Shown in pieces: positions 6,829 through 15,705 of a DNA stretch of 64,000 bases. The notes beneath the pieces were generated by a model. That model was not told where the DNA came from, did not search any database, and was given only the letters and a program-made list of their open reading frames with translations. The stretch's first letter is position 1; the number at the start of each line of letters is the position of its first letter. This DNA comes from Myxococcales bacterium. GTDB taxonomy: Bacteria > Myxococcota_A > Polyangia > Fen-1088. Location of the stretch: the NCBI GenBank assembly GCA_003142855.1, contig PLNW01000138.1, positions 1 through 64,000 on the forward strand, in the 5' to 3' direction. The translations under genes and the position numbers were made by a program.

Positions 6829-8562
6829 TTGTCGCGTTACAGTGCGAACAAGGTGATCAACATAAGCAATACGCCGCCATCAGAGTCGAACTCCCCGCCC
6901 ACCTTCACGGCGGCCTTCATCTATGGTGCGGATGGGAACCGAGTGGTGCAGTCGGTGGGTACCGGCGCCCTGGGGGAGTCAGCGCGAACCGTGTACGTGG
7001 GTCTGGGCGGGACCGGGAAGAGCATTTACGAGCGAACCACCTACGTGAAGACCGGGAAGAAGGAGCACGTACACTTCGTCTACGCGGGAGGCGCCCATGG
7101 GGGCAACGCCTTCGCCTTGCGCGTGGTCACCGAGGATCAATCGGGAGATCCGCCTCCGCCGACCACCAAATACTATCACTTCGACCACCTGGGCTCGGTG
7201 ACCGCGATCAGCGACGATACCGGGAACGTCTTTGGCACAACCGGCGGCGCCGCCACAACACTGTTTGGCTATGACGCCTGGGGCGTGCGGCGCAACCCCG
7301 ATGGAACTCCGGCCGGATCCTCGCTGAGTTTGCAAGTGGGTCACCGCGAATTCACCAGCCACGAAACCGTGCCCAACGTGGGCTTAGTGAACATGAACGG
7401 CCGCGTATACGACCCCGACTTGGGTCGTTTCCTGACCCCTGACCCGAACGTTCAGGCAGTGGCCAACTTGCAGAGCTACAACCGCTACAGCTATGTGCTG
7501 AACAATCCGCTGCGCTACACAGATCCGACGGGATACGCTTGGTACAGCTTCCTAACGAGTCCGTCTTTCTGGATTGGCATGTACGAATCGGTCGTAACCG
7601 CCGCCGCTTGCGCGAGTACGGGAGGGGCGGGCTGCCTGGTCTTGACGGGCTTCATGATCGCGCAAATGGCTATGACCAGCACAGCCGCGATTCTGGATGG
7701 CGCGCCATGGCAGCAGGTGTTGAAAGGGGATTCGATCGCTTTGGGCGGGATGCTCGTCGGTCTTGGAGCCCCTGCTGATGCGTCCCCTCTGGCGCGGCTT
7801 CTTGGTGGGGCGGTCGGAGGCGGCGTGACTGCAGCCGTCGGCACGGTGCTCATGGGTGGAAACATGGATCAGCTCGGACAGAACGCGCTGGCCGGAGCCA
7901 TGACCGGGGCGGTAGCCGCTGGGGTTGCATCGGCCGTTCAAGGCCAGAACCCGCTGTCACTGCGGACTGCGGCGGAGAGCCAGGGGGGCGGTGGGAGTGG
8001 GGCGGAGAAGAACGAGATGATTCAGCAGGGGCGGACGATCGCCGGGGCGAGCTACGGTCAAGACGGCGGCGACAAGACGTTGCTAATGTGGAACGATATC
8101 GAGTACAGCGACAGGCAACAGGCTCTGATAGACAGAAATCAAGGGGCTTTTGAGGCGAAGTTGATGGACCTGGTGGGTCATAATCTCGACGTAGACATGG
8201 GAAACACAACGGTGATCCGGGTTAGCGATGTGGAGGGCATTGACGCGGCTCTCAACAGCGGTGACTATTCCCGAGTAGTGTATTTTGGCCACACGGTGGG
8301 TGGGGAATTGACGCCCACGCTTGGGCAAGCGGGTATGGATCCGGAGTTGTTCAAGTTCCTGATGCCCGACAGCGTGCGCGAAATCGACGTGTACGGGTGT
8401 GAGTCTGCGCAGTTTACTGGCAAGCTCTATGATCCTACGCGTCAGTTGGGAGTGGGGGGAATGCAGGGTGATCTGTTCGATACTGTGACTAATGGCGTAA
8501 TCCAGAACATGTATACGGGCACGCGAAACAATCCCACGGGGATAGGCTTGTATCGGTACTGA
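6829..8562 (+). pseudogene. RHS-repeat protein C-terminus with toxin-like tip (5'-truncated)
   Basis: The frame holds the end of an RHS/YD-repeat protein: ADGNRVVQ, YYHFDHLGSVTAISD, and the core motif YDPDLGRFLTPDP ending in NNPLRYTDPTGY. After the core comes a Gly/Ala-rich hydrophobic region (about 245-375 of the frame) and a variable tip. The tip has FGHT (His488) and, 36 residues later, IDVYGCESA (Cys524), an arrangement resembling the His/Cys dyad of caspase-like peptidases; that is inference. The thousands of bases of repeats and secretion signal expected upstream are absent: the frame simply runs into the cassette region without a natural start. It is either a non-functional stub or a detached toxin cassette. 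Confidence 0.75.
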
Positions 8563-8573
8563 AAGGAGGCCGC

Positions 8574-9101
8574 ATGATTGCCGTGGCGGTGCTTGCAGCG
8601 TACAGCCTCTTCTCGCAGGCCTCAGCGATTGGGGCAGACGAGAGATGTACAATTGTGGGTGAGATTCTCGGGCACAATGAGGAGAATGTGCGTGGCGCGT
8701 TGGCGACGAAGTCATGCGTGCTTAACAATGGATACCGAGATGGCAAGGTCGTTGTTGAAGTGGACTTGATTCAGGCGACCAAGGGAAAAGGCGCTAGGCG
8801 AGTCGTCTTCTTGGGGAAGAATGAGCAGTGTGGAGGCTATCTGGTGCCCGTTGTGCTTAGGGAAATGAAGGGACTGAGTGGAATTATTGGGGCGGTCGTG
8901 ATCAAGCTCCGGGTTCTCGATAGGAACAAGATCGAGTTCAATGCCTTTCTACGGTCCTTCGATCCAAAAGATCCGGAGGAAAGGAAGGGGACGATCGGCG
9001 CTGCGTGTGGTGCAGCCCGCTCAGGTGTTCTTGAACGGAAGAACGGTAAGTGGGCCTCGATAGCAGAGCCAGCCAACCTGAACGGGCTCGAGTACGAGTA
9101 G
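8574..9101 (+). CDS. Exported protein, candidate immunity partner of the RHS tip
   Basis: A 175-residue protein starting MIAVAVLAAYSLFSQASAIG, a likely signal peptide, with four cysteines in the mature part that could form disulphides. A GAAAGGAGG ribosome binding site overlaps the end of the RHS frame and the ATG follows its stop by 11 bp. A small gene directly after an RHS toxin tip is usually the cognate immunity gene, and a periplasmic protein would fit a toxin acting there. No family is recognised. It could equally be an unrelated small exported protein. Confidence 0.55.
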   Translation: MIAVAVLAAYSLFSQASAIGADERCTIVGEILGHNEENVRGALATKSCVLNNGYRDGKVVVEVDLIQATKGKGARRVVFLGKNEQCGGYLVPVVLREMKGLSGIIGAVVIKLRVLDRNKIEFNAFLRSFDPKDPEERKGTIGAACGAARSGVLERKNGKWASIAEPANLNGLEYE

Positions 9102-9500
9102 GATCGCACGGATTCGGGGGTGGCAGTGCCCAACGGTGGGCGTCGTTCAGCTGTGCGCCGGCATTCCAGGCTGGCTGGCAGACGCTTGGATGACGTCCGC
9201 GTCCAACCGTCCTCGGCGATGGGGGCGGTGAGGCTAGCCGGCGCGCGAGCGATAGAGGTGCCAGACACTTGATTAAGGTTGGTGTCAATCCAGAAAGCGA
9301 AGCGGTGAATGTAGGTGTGCTGGCTGCGGGATAGTGCCGCACCGCCGGTGAAATCGGGTCAGCTGGCCGTGCGTCTGTACTGGTCGACGACCTCGACGAA
9401 CTCGAAGACTTTCTCCTGCTGCCGTCGCGGGAGGGACGAGATGTCCTCGAAGAGCTTCTGATACCTGAGTCCTGTCCGGTCCGAGACCTATCCATTCTGG
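9102..9500. other. Intergenic stretch with one weak coding remnant
   Basis: No complete gene is visible. On the minus strand, 9359-9482 is open and encodes LFEDISSLPRRQQEKVFEFV, followed by EVVDQYRR, resembling the short helical LPxxQQ-EVxxFVE motif of DUF2281-like small antitoxins or regulators, but there is no start codon. A GCCCAAC box near 9130 looks like an attC core but has no matching partner. The rest shows nothing. Confidence 0.35.
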
Positions 9501-11336
9501 CTACAGTGCGGCCAGCTTTTCCGCCAGGCCCGACGAGCGGGTCAAGCTGGTGCTGACACCGGAAGCGAGAACCTCGGCGCTGCCGCATATCACGACTGCG
9601 TGCCGCGCGCGCGACAGCGCCGTGTAGAGCAGCTCGCGGGTGAAGAGAGGCAGGGGCTGCTCGGGCAAGAGCAGCAGGATCTGATCGTGCTCCGACCCCT
9701 GCGCTTTGTGCACGGTCAGGGCGTAAGCCAGGGCCAAGCGGTCACCCATCGCCTCGGGCGGGACCGCCAGCCAGGGCGAGGCTGTTGTTGTCGGCAGACG
9801 AAACACTGCCATGGGCCGGGCGGCTTGGCCGGGCTGCGCGACCGACAGGACCAGGCCCTGGTCGCCATTCCACAGGCCGCGTTCATAGTCGTTGCGCAAG
9901 ACCAGCACGGGCTCGCCGGGCACAAGCTCACCGTCGGAGCCGGCACACAGGCTGTGCAAGAAGGCGTTGACCGGGTTGGCGCCAGTGGGCCATTCGCGCG
10001 TCACGCACAGCACGCGCTGGCGCGCCAGGTGCGCGTGCAGGCGGTTCAGGCGGGCGTCGTCCAAGAGCGAGAATCCCTCGGGCCCGAGGAGGTATTCGTG
10101 TTCGATGAGCTGGTTCCACTCGGGCAGGGCAACGATGCGATCCTGGACCCAGCGGTGCAGCACAGCCTCGCGCTCTGTGCCTGGCACCAGCTCCACGCCG
10201 TCGAAAGCCAGCGCCGCGCTCGTGGGCCGCGGCGTGAGCAAGGCCGCCAGTCGGTCGGCATCGCCCGCGCGCACGGCTGCCGCGCATTCGCTGATGCGAC
10301 GGCCAGCGCTCTGCGCCTGGTCCGTGCGAAAGCTTCGGTCGAGTCGCACAGCCAGACTTCCCAGGTCGCGAAACACGGCGCCTGCGTCGACGGAAGGCAA
10401 CTGATCGGCATCGCCCAACAGCAGCAACACGGCATCGTCGCGCAGCGCGCGCAGCAGCCGTTCCATGAGCGACAGATCGATCATCGACCCTTCGTCGACG
10501 ATCACCGCCTGCGCAGCCAGACGATGATTCTGGTGGTGCAGAAAGCGGCCGGTTGCGGGCGAGTAGCCCAGCAGGCGGTGCAGGGTCTGGGCTGCCGGGC
10601 AAGCAGACTGCAGGGCCCGATCCTCGGGCGAGGGTGCGGGCAGCGCGGCCAGCCCGGCTTGAAAGGATTCTTGCAGGCGATTGGCCGCCTTGCCGGTCGG
10701 CGCGGCCAGCGCCAAGTCGCAAGCGGGCAGGCCCATGCGCACCAGCCCGCGGGCCAGCGCGAGCGCGATGGTGGTCTTGCCTGTGCCCGGACCGCCGCTG
10801 ATCACGGCTAGGCGGCGGCCCAGGCTAGCCGCCACCGCAGCCTGTTGCTCGTCGCTCAGTCTTGGGCTGCTGCTGGCTGCGATTTCGGCGACCACGGCCC
10901 TGACGGCTCGTGGGTCAGCTCCAGGCAGCGCCGCCCGCGCCTTGATGGCCGCTGCCAGGCGCGTCTCGCAAGCCAGGATGCGCTGGTGATAGAGGAATCC
11001 TTCGTCGACGATGAGTGGCTTGCGCTCGCCTGGCACCCCGACCAGCGCTGGCACCTTGTCCAGCAGCGAACGCTCGGCCGCCGCCAGCCGCATGCGCGTG
11101 CTGCCCTGACTGTCGCTGATGAGTGACCGCGCGACCAACGCGACCAAGTCTCGTCGCTCGGCTTCGCCAATCCCGCTGGCAAGCTGGCCCATCTGCCAAG
11201 CCAGAAACGCCTCTTCTTCGCCCAGGTCAGCGTCGCGCAGCAGGGAAAGCAGGCCGGGCGGATAGGCAGCAGCAGGCGCCAGTCGCTGGCGAGCGGTGCC
11301 CAGCGGAGACAGCGGTGAAGCGGCGTCCATTCTCAT
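9501..11336 (-). CDS. recD: RecD, exodeoxyribonuclease V alpha subunit
   Basis: The protein carries a Walker A motif ISGGPGTGKTTIALALARG, the Walker B-like AVIVDEGSMID, LLLLGDADQLPSVDAGAVF, and the C-terminal helicase motif LAYALTVHKAQGSEHDQILLLLP, all in RecD order. RecD is the 5'-3' helicase of the RecBCD complex, which repairs double-strand breaks and degrades linear foreign DNA. I chose a start at 11336 (MRMDAASPLSP); the frame is open to 11459 but that part looks non-coding. About 611 residues is normal for RecD. Unlike recC and recB, which overlap, it is separated by a gene on the other strand and so must have its own promoter. Confidence 0.93.
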   Translation of the reverse strand: MRMDAASPLSPLGTARQRLAPAAAYPPGLLSLLRDADLGEEEAFLAWQMGQLASGIGEAERRDLVALVARSLISDSQGSTRMRLAAAERSLLDKVPALVGVPGERKPLIVDEGFLYHQRILACETRLAAAIKARAALPGADPRAVRAVVAEIAASSSPRLSDEQQAAVAASLGRRLAVISGGPGTGKTTIALALARGLVRMGLPACDLALAAPTGKAANRLQESFQAGLAALPAPSPEDRALQSACPAAQTLHRLLGYSPATGRFLHHQNHRLAAQAVIVDEGSMIDLSLMERLLRALRDDAVLLLLGDADQLPSVDAGAVFRDLGSLAVRLDRSFRTDQAQSAGRRISECAAAVRAGDADRLAALLTPRPTSAALAFDGVELVPGTEREAVLHRWVQDRIVALPEWNQLIEHEYLLGPEGFSLLDDARLNRLHAHLARQRVLCVTREWPTGANPVNAFLHSLCAGSDGELVPGEPVLVLRNDYERGLWNGDQGLVLSVAQPGQAARPMAVFRLPTTTASPWLAVPPEAMGDRLALAYALTVHKAQGSEHDQILLLLPEQPLPLFTRELLYTALSRARHAVVICGSAEVLASGVSTSLTRSSGLAEKLAAL

Positions 11337-11460
11337 GTGAGGCTGCGGGCAGTGTACCGGATCGCGACCCCGCTGGGGTCCGTGAGATGCGCGCGTCATG
11401 ACGGGGCTTGTAGTCGGAGCCGTGGTTCGGTAAAAGAAGGGGCCGAAAGGAAGGACCACC

Positions 11461-12045
11461 GTGGAAAGCGAACACGAAGCTCACAATCAAGCAGAGCAGG
11501 AAGCGCATGAGCACGAGCAAGCGGCCGGAGCCAAGACGCCGGGCCTCTCGCGGGGCAAGATCTTTCTTGGTCTGATAATCGCCGCCATCGTCATCTTTGC
11601 CGCCTACTTCGCCACGCGACGGATTTCCCCCAATGCAGCCGCGATATTGCGTACGACGCCAGCGGACATCACGCTGGTGACCTCGGATCGCACCGACGTG
11701 GCCTGCGTGTCTCAGAAGGGCCTTCAGGGCTACTATTGCGGGTTTTCTACTGAGATTATCAATTGGCAGGGCGACGAACAGAACAAGCTGGCCCCGTTCT
11801 ACACGGTGGATCGCCACCAGTACCTCATTCCGGGTCTCTTTCTTGAGCCGGCCATTCGCGCCCGCTACCAGTCCGAGCCTCCCAACAAGCCGCGCGAGCA
11901 ACTCAAGCGCTTCACGGCCCGTTGCCAGATCAAGATCATTGGCAAGCTGGCCGGGGTGCGCACGCATTGGGTGGCCAACACCGCTTGGGGGAACCCCGAG
12001 GACATCGAGGTCGGAACGGTTTCGGGCTGCAAGATCGAAGGCTGA
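11461..12045 (+). CDS. Single-pass membrane protein of unknown function
   Basis: A GTG-started, 194-residue protein with a His/Glu/Gln-rich N-terminus (about 1-27), one membrane helix (KIFLGLIIAAIVIFAAYFAT, about 36-55) and a soluble domain with five cysteines in the second part. Topology suggests the Cys-bearing domain faces the periplasm. The gene is divergent from recD and convergent with recB, so it splits the usual recBCD block. I do not recognise the family. Codon use and GC content match the neighbours, so it is probably a real gene. Confidence 0.65.
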   Translation: MESEHEAHNQAEQEAHEHEQAAGAKTPGLSRGKIFLGLIIAAIVIFAAYFATRRISPNAAAILRTTPADITLVTSDRTDVACVSQKGLQGYYCGFSTEIINWQGDEQNKLAPFYTVDRHQYLIPGLFLEPAIRARYQSEPPNKPREQLKRFTARCQIKIIGKLAGVRTHWVANTAWGNPEDIEVGTVSGCKIEG

Positions 12046-12099
12046 GCGTTTAGTTCAATCGCCGGCTGCCGGGCACGGCCCATGGAATTGGGCTATGGT

Positions 12100-15000
12100 T
12101 TAACCAGACTGAAGCCCCCAGAATTCACTGCCCAACATCTCGGCCTGCCAATTGAGCACGGTCTGCCAGTCGGGCCTGCGAAAGTAGACGCCGGCCAGCT
12201 CGTCGCCTGGCCGCATGCCGCGTAGAAAGCAGTAGAGCACGCCGCCGAAGCGTTTTTCGAATGCGGCGCGATCACTCAAGCCAGCCAGGCGCAGCACGGC
12301 CAGCGTGTAGAGTCGCGCCTGGATCTCGTAGTTGTTCTCGCAGTGCACGCGGACTCGATCACCGTCCCACGAAGGAAGCCAATCGCCCTTCCAGTCGCAA
12401 AAATAGATGCGGTCTTCGTGCTCAAACAGGTAATCAATGAAGCCCTTGACCAGCCCGCGCTCGATGGACCAGACACCATTCGCCGGCCTCTCTGCGCTCT
12501 CTCCTCTCCCCTCTGTGTTCTCAGCCGCGGGTCGACAGTGAGCTGTGCGCGGGAGCAGGGAATGATCTCTTTCGGGAATAGGATAGAGAAACTCCGTCTC
12601 GCGTAGCGACGGCTGCACCTGGCCGAGACCCGGCACGAGGCAATCGCCCAGGCGCAAAGGCGTAGACAGCGCTGTGTGGACCAGGTGCGCGGCGTGTGCG
12701 ATCTGACTGGGATCGCGTTCGTGGCGGTGGGCGAGGCGGAGCAAGAGCTTCGCGATCTCAGGCCGGGCGGCCCACTGGGTCGATGAGCCGGAATCAGTGA
12801 AACTATCAAGCGGAACCTGTTCCAGGATCGCGTGCAAGAAGATCCCGGACAGCCGCCCGCGGGCAAGCTCGTGTGGGTCCACAGGCGCAGGGGCATCGGG
12901 CTCGGTTGGCTCGTTGGCGGTTGACAGGTCGGCTGGATCTTCTGCAACCACGAAGCCGCCGTGGCGGCGCTTCACACCGGTGTACGATGTGACGACAAAG
13001 CCGGCGCGCTGCTTGGCAATCTGACGGAATTCCGTGGCGGCGAGGTCGGCTGGCAGCTCGGGCGGCTGCCAGGCCGAAAGCGCCGCAGGCGAAGGAGCAG
13101 GCAATTCCACTGGCGCCTCAGCAGGACAGGCGACCGGCAGTCGGTGGAACAAGCGACTGGTCTTGGCGTCTGCAAGTAACTTGTCGAGAATAGGGCTGAG
13201 CAGACGGTAGGGCCCCGGAAAGCCCGAGGAACCCACTGGACAGCGGGGAAGGTAGAGCCGGCCGCGGGCACGAGTGAGCGCCACGTAGAGCATGCGCCGG
13301 TCTTCGTCGGCGATTTCACTGGCGTAGTCTTGCTGTTCCTGCGGGTCGAGCGATCCCAGATGCACCACGCGCCGATCCTGTCGGTCGTGAAACACGCGCA
13401 GAGAAGCGGAAGTCCTGCGATTGAACCCGCCGTACAGGAAGACCACGTCGGCCTCAAGGCCCTTGGCCTTGTGCACAGTCATCACCTGCACGGCATCGGC
13501 GTCACTTTCCAGACGCTGCAGGTTTCGCTCGTCGCCCGGAGGCAGGCGCGTTCCGTTGACATACGCGCCCAGCGTCTCCACCAACTCGCGCAGGCTCGCA
13601 TGGCTGCGCGTCGCCTCTTCCTGCATGACCTCGAAGATATGCAGGTAGTTGGTCAGGGCGCGCTCACTGGGGCTCAAACAGATCTCGCGGCACACGAGGC
13701 CGCTTTGCTGGAGGATGCCCGCGAAAAGGCCGCCAAAGTCGCCGGCCAGAGCCAGGTCGCGCCACTCGAAAAGCTGGCGCAACAAGGGGTCCGCATCGTC
13801 GGGTCGAGGCGCCAAGTCGGCCAGGTCGAGGGCAAAGAATGCCGTCAGGAAAGCTCGCGCGCGCAAAGTGCGGTCATCGGGCTCGGCAATGGCGCGCAGA
13901 AGGTCCAGCACGTCCTTGGCCTGGCTGGTCTGGAACAGGTTGTCTTCTTTGTAGAATGCAAAGGACAGGCCCGCGGCTCGCATTGCTTCGCCGATCTCGC
14001 GGCACTCGGGGTTGGTGAAAGCGAGCACAAAGATGTCGCGGGCGGTGATTCGCCTGGGGCCGTCGCTGCTGTGGAGCGAGAGCGCCCCGTCGGGGGAAAG
14101 CAGCCGCCGAATCTCGTCCGCCATCCGGCGGCGCAAGGCGCGCCGCACGTCAGCCACACCGGTGCCCGCGGCTGCCTGCACATCCAACATCACCACGCCG
14201 GGCCGCGGTTGATCGTCAGGGCCGACCAGGCGCCGATCAGTGCGGGCGCAGGTCACGGGCTGGTCGTAGTCAATGCCCGCCCCAGCCCGGAAAAAGCCCG
14301 TGGCCTGGTCAAACACGGCGTTGTATCCGTCGATCACCGCTTGGGTCGAACGGAAGTTCTGCGCCAGCCTGACCAGGGCGCCGCCGGCCTGCAGGATCTC
14401 GCCGCGCGCGCGCAGGTAGGTGTGCACGTCAGCGCCGCGAAATCGATAGATGGCCTGTTTGGGATCGCCAATGACCGTCAACACATGTGATTCGCGGCTC
14501 TCGAAGAAGAGACGGCGGAAGATGAACCATTGCACATCGTCGGTGTCCTGGAATTCGTCGATGAGCGCGTATTTGTAGCGGCGGCGTAGCGTGGATAGCA
14601 GCAACTGCGCCGGCTCACCCTCGTCGCCTAGACGCTCAGCCACCAAAGTGAGCATGTCCTGGAAATCGTAGAGCCCAGCCGCGCGCTTGTGCTCTTCAAG
14701 GCGCGCGCGCACCAGCGGCAGGAATTTGTGGACCAGGGCCGCGAGCAGGGGAGGGGCGACAGCGACGAGGTTGGCCAGCGCCCGCCTCAGCTTGGTCACG
14801 TGAGGATCGGCTGCGCCTCTGTCCAAGGCGCCGAGGAGATAGGACCAGACATCCTTCTGCGAGTCATCTGCGACAAAGCGATCCAGTTCGCCGAGAAACG
14901 CGGCCATGTCGACGCCGCGGGCTTTGAGCACAATCTCGGTCAGTGCCAGCAAGCGGGGACAGACAGCCCCGACTGTGCTGGCATGCACCTTGGCCTTCTT

Positions 15001-15705
15001 CAGTCGCTCAAGCAGTTGCGGCTCTCGGGCTATCTCGGCTGGCCACGCTGTGATGGCTGCGGCCAGAGCGGCTTCGTCGAATGGCGGCTGCAAGGCCCCT
15101 GGCCGCGACGGGAAGATGCCGGCCAGCTCTCTTGCGCACGCGCCCAGTTCGCGTTCCAGATCGGCCGCGCCAGGTTTTGCCGCCAGCCAAGCGCGCAGAT
15201 ACGGCTGCAGCTCGGGCCGAACTGCGAAGTCATTGCGCAGGCACTGCACAAAAGCCGTGTGAAAGGCATCCTTCTCATCCACGGCCTGCTCGTCGAACAT
15301 GCGTCGATGCAAGAACGCGTGATCCCGCAAAATGCCGCGACAGAAACCGTGGATCGTCGATATCGTCGCGCGATCGAAGGCCAGCAGGGCATCGCGCAGC
15401 CGGCTGCGCGCATGGTCGTCGATGAGCCAGCAACTCTGGCTGGTGGCATGGCCAGGCTCGGCCGTCAGATGGCAAAGCTCGCTCAGTTTTTGGCGCAGGC
15501 GCAGGCAGAGCTCGGCGGTGGCGCGCTCAGTGAAGGTAACGACCAGGATCTCCTCCATGCGCGCGCCGTGATTGAGCAGCAACTCGACCACCAGGTGCTC
15601 AAGCAAGTATGTCTTGCCGGTGCCAGCCGACGCCTCGACCACGGCATGCCGGGTGCCCAGTTGGTCCAGCTCAGGCGGTCGCGGGTAGCGGATGGCGGCA
15701 GTCAC
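12100..15705 (-). CDS. recB: RecB, exodeoxyribonuclease V beta subunit
   Basis: This 1201-residue UvrD-like helicase/nuclease starts at GTG 15705, overlapping the recC stop by 4 bp. Visible motifs are Walker A ASAGTGKTYLLEHLVVELLL, ALIDEFQDTDDVQW, VMTVHKAKGLEADVVFLYGG and YVALTRARGRLYL, then the RecB nuclease signature GFIDYLFEHEDRIYFCDWKG with the catalytic Asp and Lys. It is the 3'-5' helicase and nuclease of RecBCD. Just before the nuclease core, a short extra segment (PAAENTEGRGESAERP) is encoded by a dispersed repeat that also occurs four times in other places of the window, an in-frame insertion that has not destroyed the gene. Confidence 0.94.
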   Translation of the reverse strand: MTAAIRYPRPPELDQLGTRHAVVEASAGTGKTYLLEHLVVELLLNHGARMEEILVVTFTERATAELCLRLRQKLSELCHLTAEPGHATSQSCWLIDDHARSRLRDALLAFDRATISTIHGFCRGILRDHAFLHRRMFDEQAVDEKDAFHTAFVQCLRNDFAVRPELQPYLRAWLAAKPGAADLERELGACARELAGIFPSRPGALQPPFDEAALAAAITAWPAEIAREPQLLERLKKAKVHASTVGAVCPRLLALTEIVLKARGVDMAAFLGELDRFVADDSQKDVWSYLLGALDRGAADPHVTKLRRALANLVAVAPPLLAALVHKFLPLVRARLEEHKRAAGLYDFQDMLTLVAERLGDEGEPAQLLLSTLRRRYKYALIDEFQDTDDVQWFIFRRLFFESRESHVLTVIGDPKQAIYRFRGADVHTYLRARGEILQAGGALVRLAQNFRSTQAVIDGYNAVFDQATGFFRAGAGIDYDQPVTCARTDRRLVGPDDQPRPGVVMLDVQAAAGTGVADVRRALRRRMADEIRRLLSPDGALSLHSSDGPRRITARDIFVLAFTNPECREIGEAMRAAGLSFAFYKEDNLFQTSQAKDVLDLLRAIAEPDDRTLRARAFLTAFFALDLADLAPRPDDADPLLRQLFEWRDLALAGDFGGLFAGILQQSGLVCREICLSPSERALTNYLHIFEVMQEEATRSHASLRELVETLGAYVNGTRLPPGDERNLQRLESDADAVQVMTVHKAKGLEADVVFLYGGFNRRTSASLRVFHDRQDRRVVHLGSLDPQEQQDYASEIADEDRRMLYVALTRARGRLYLPRCPVGSSGFPGPYRLLSPILDKLLADAKTSRLFHRLPVACPAEAPVELPAPSPAALSAWQPPELPADLAATEFRQIAKQRAGFVVTSYTGVKRRHGGFVVAEDPADLSTANEPTEPDAPAPVDPHELARGRLSGIFLHAILEQVPLDSFTDSGSSTQWAARPEIAKLLLRLAHRHERDPSQIAHAAHLVHTALSTPLRLGDCLVPGLGQVQPSLRETEFLYPIPERDHSLLPRTAHCRPAAENTEGRGESAERPANGVWSIERGLVKGFIDYLFEHEDRIYFCDWKGDWLPSWDGDRVRVHCENNYEIQARLYTLAVLRLAGLSDRAAFEKRFGGVLYCFLRGMRPGDELAGVYFRRPDWQTVLNWQAEMLGSEFWGLQSG
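12489..12531 (-). repeat. Dispersed CTCTGTG-type repeat inside recB (copy A)
   Basis: The plus-strand text CTCCTCTCCCCTCTGTGTTC with its flanks matches intergenic copies at about 28612, 42300 (reverse), 45522 and 53391. Here it lies in the recB reading frame and is translated without a stop. Confidence 0.7.

Larger units (their letters stand above)
1..6830 (+). mobile_element. Integron-type gene cassette array without visible integrase (CALIN-like)
   Basis: Small, mostly one-product genes of unrelated families alternate with five attC-like sites that share core boxes (RYYYAAC type on the left, GTTRRRY-like on the right) and similar inner arms. In the three complete cassettes (about 4695-5092, 5092-5828 and 5828-6357), the seven-base core at the cassette start is complementary to the core at its own end in 6 of 7 positions, as expected for excisable cassettes. 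Cargo is typical of chromosomal integrons: toxin-antitoxin pairs, DUF2442, DUF1801 and a small lipoprotein. No tyrosine recombinase is present, so either it lies left of base 1 or this is a cluster of attC sites lacking an integrase. A kinase and glycosyltransferase block (about 1385-4300) interrupts the array. Confidence 0.75.

Noticed and set aside
9128-9136. GCCCAAC box resembling an attC core
   Set aside because: No complementary core or arm is found within 150 bp, and there is no cassette next to it.
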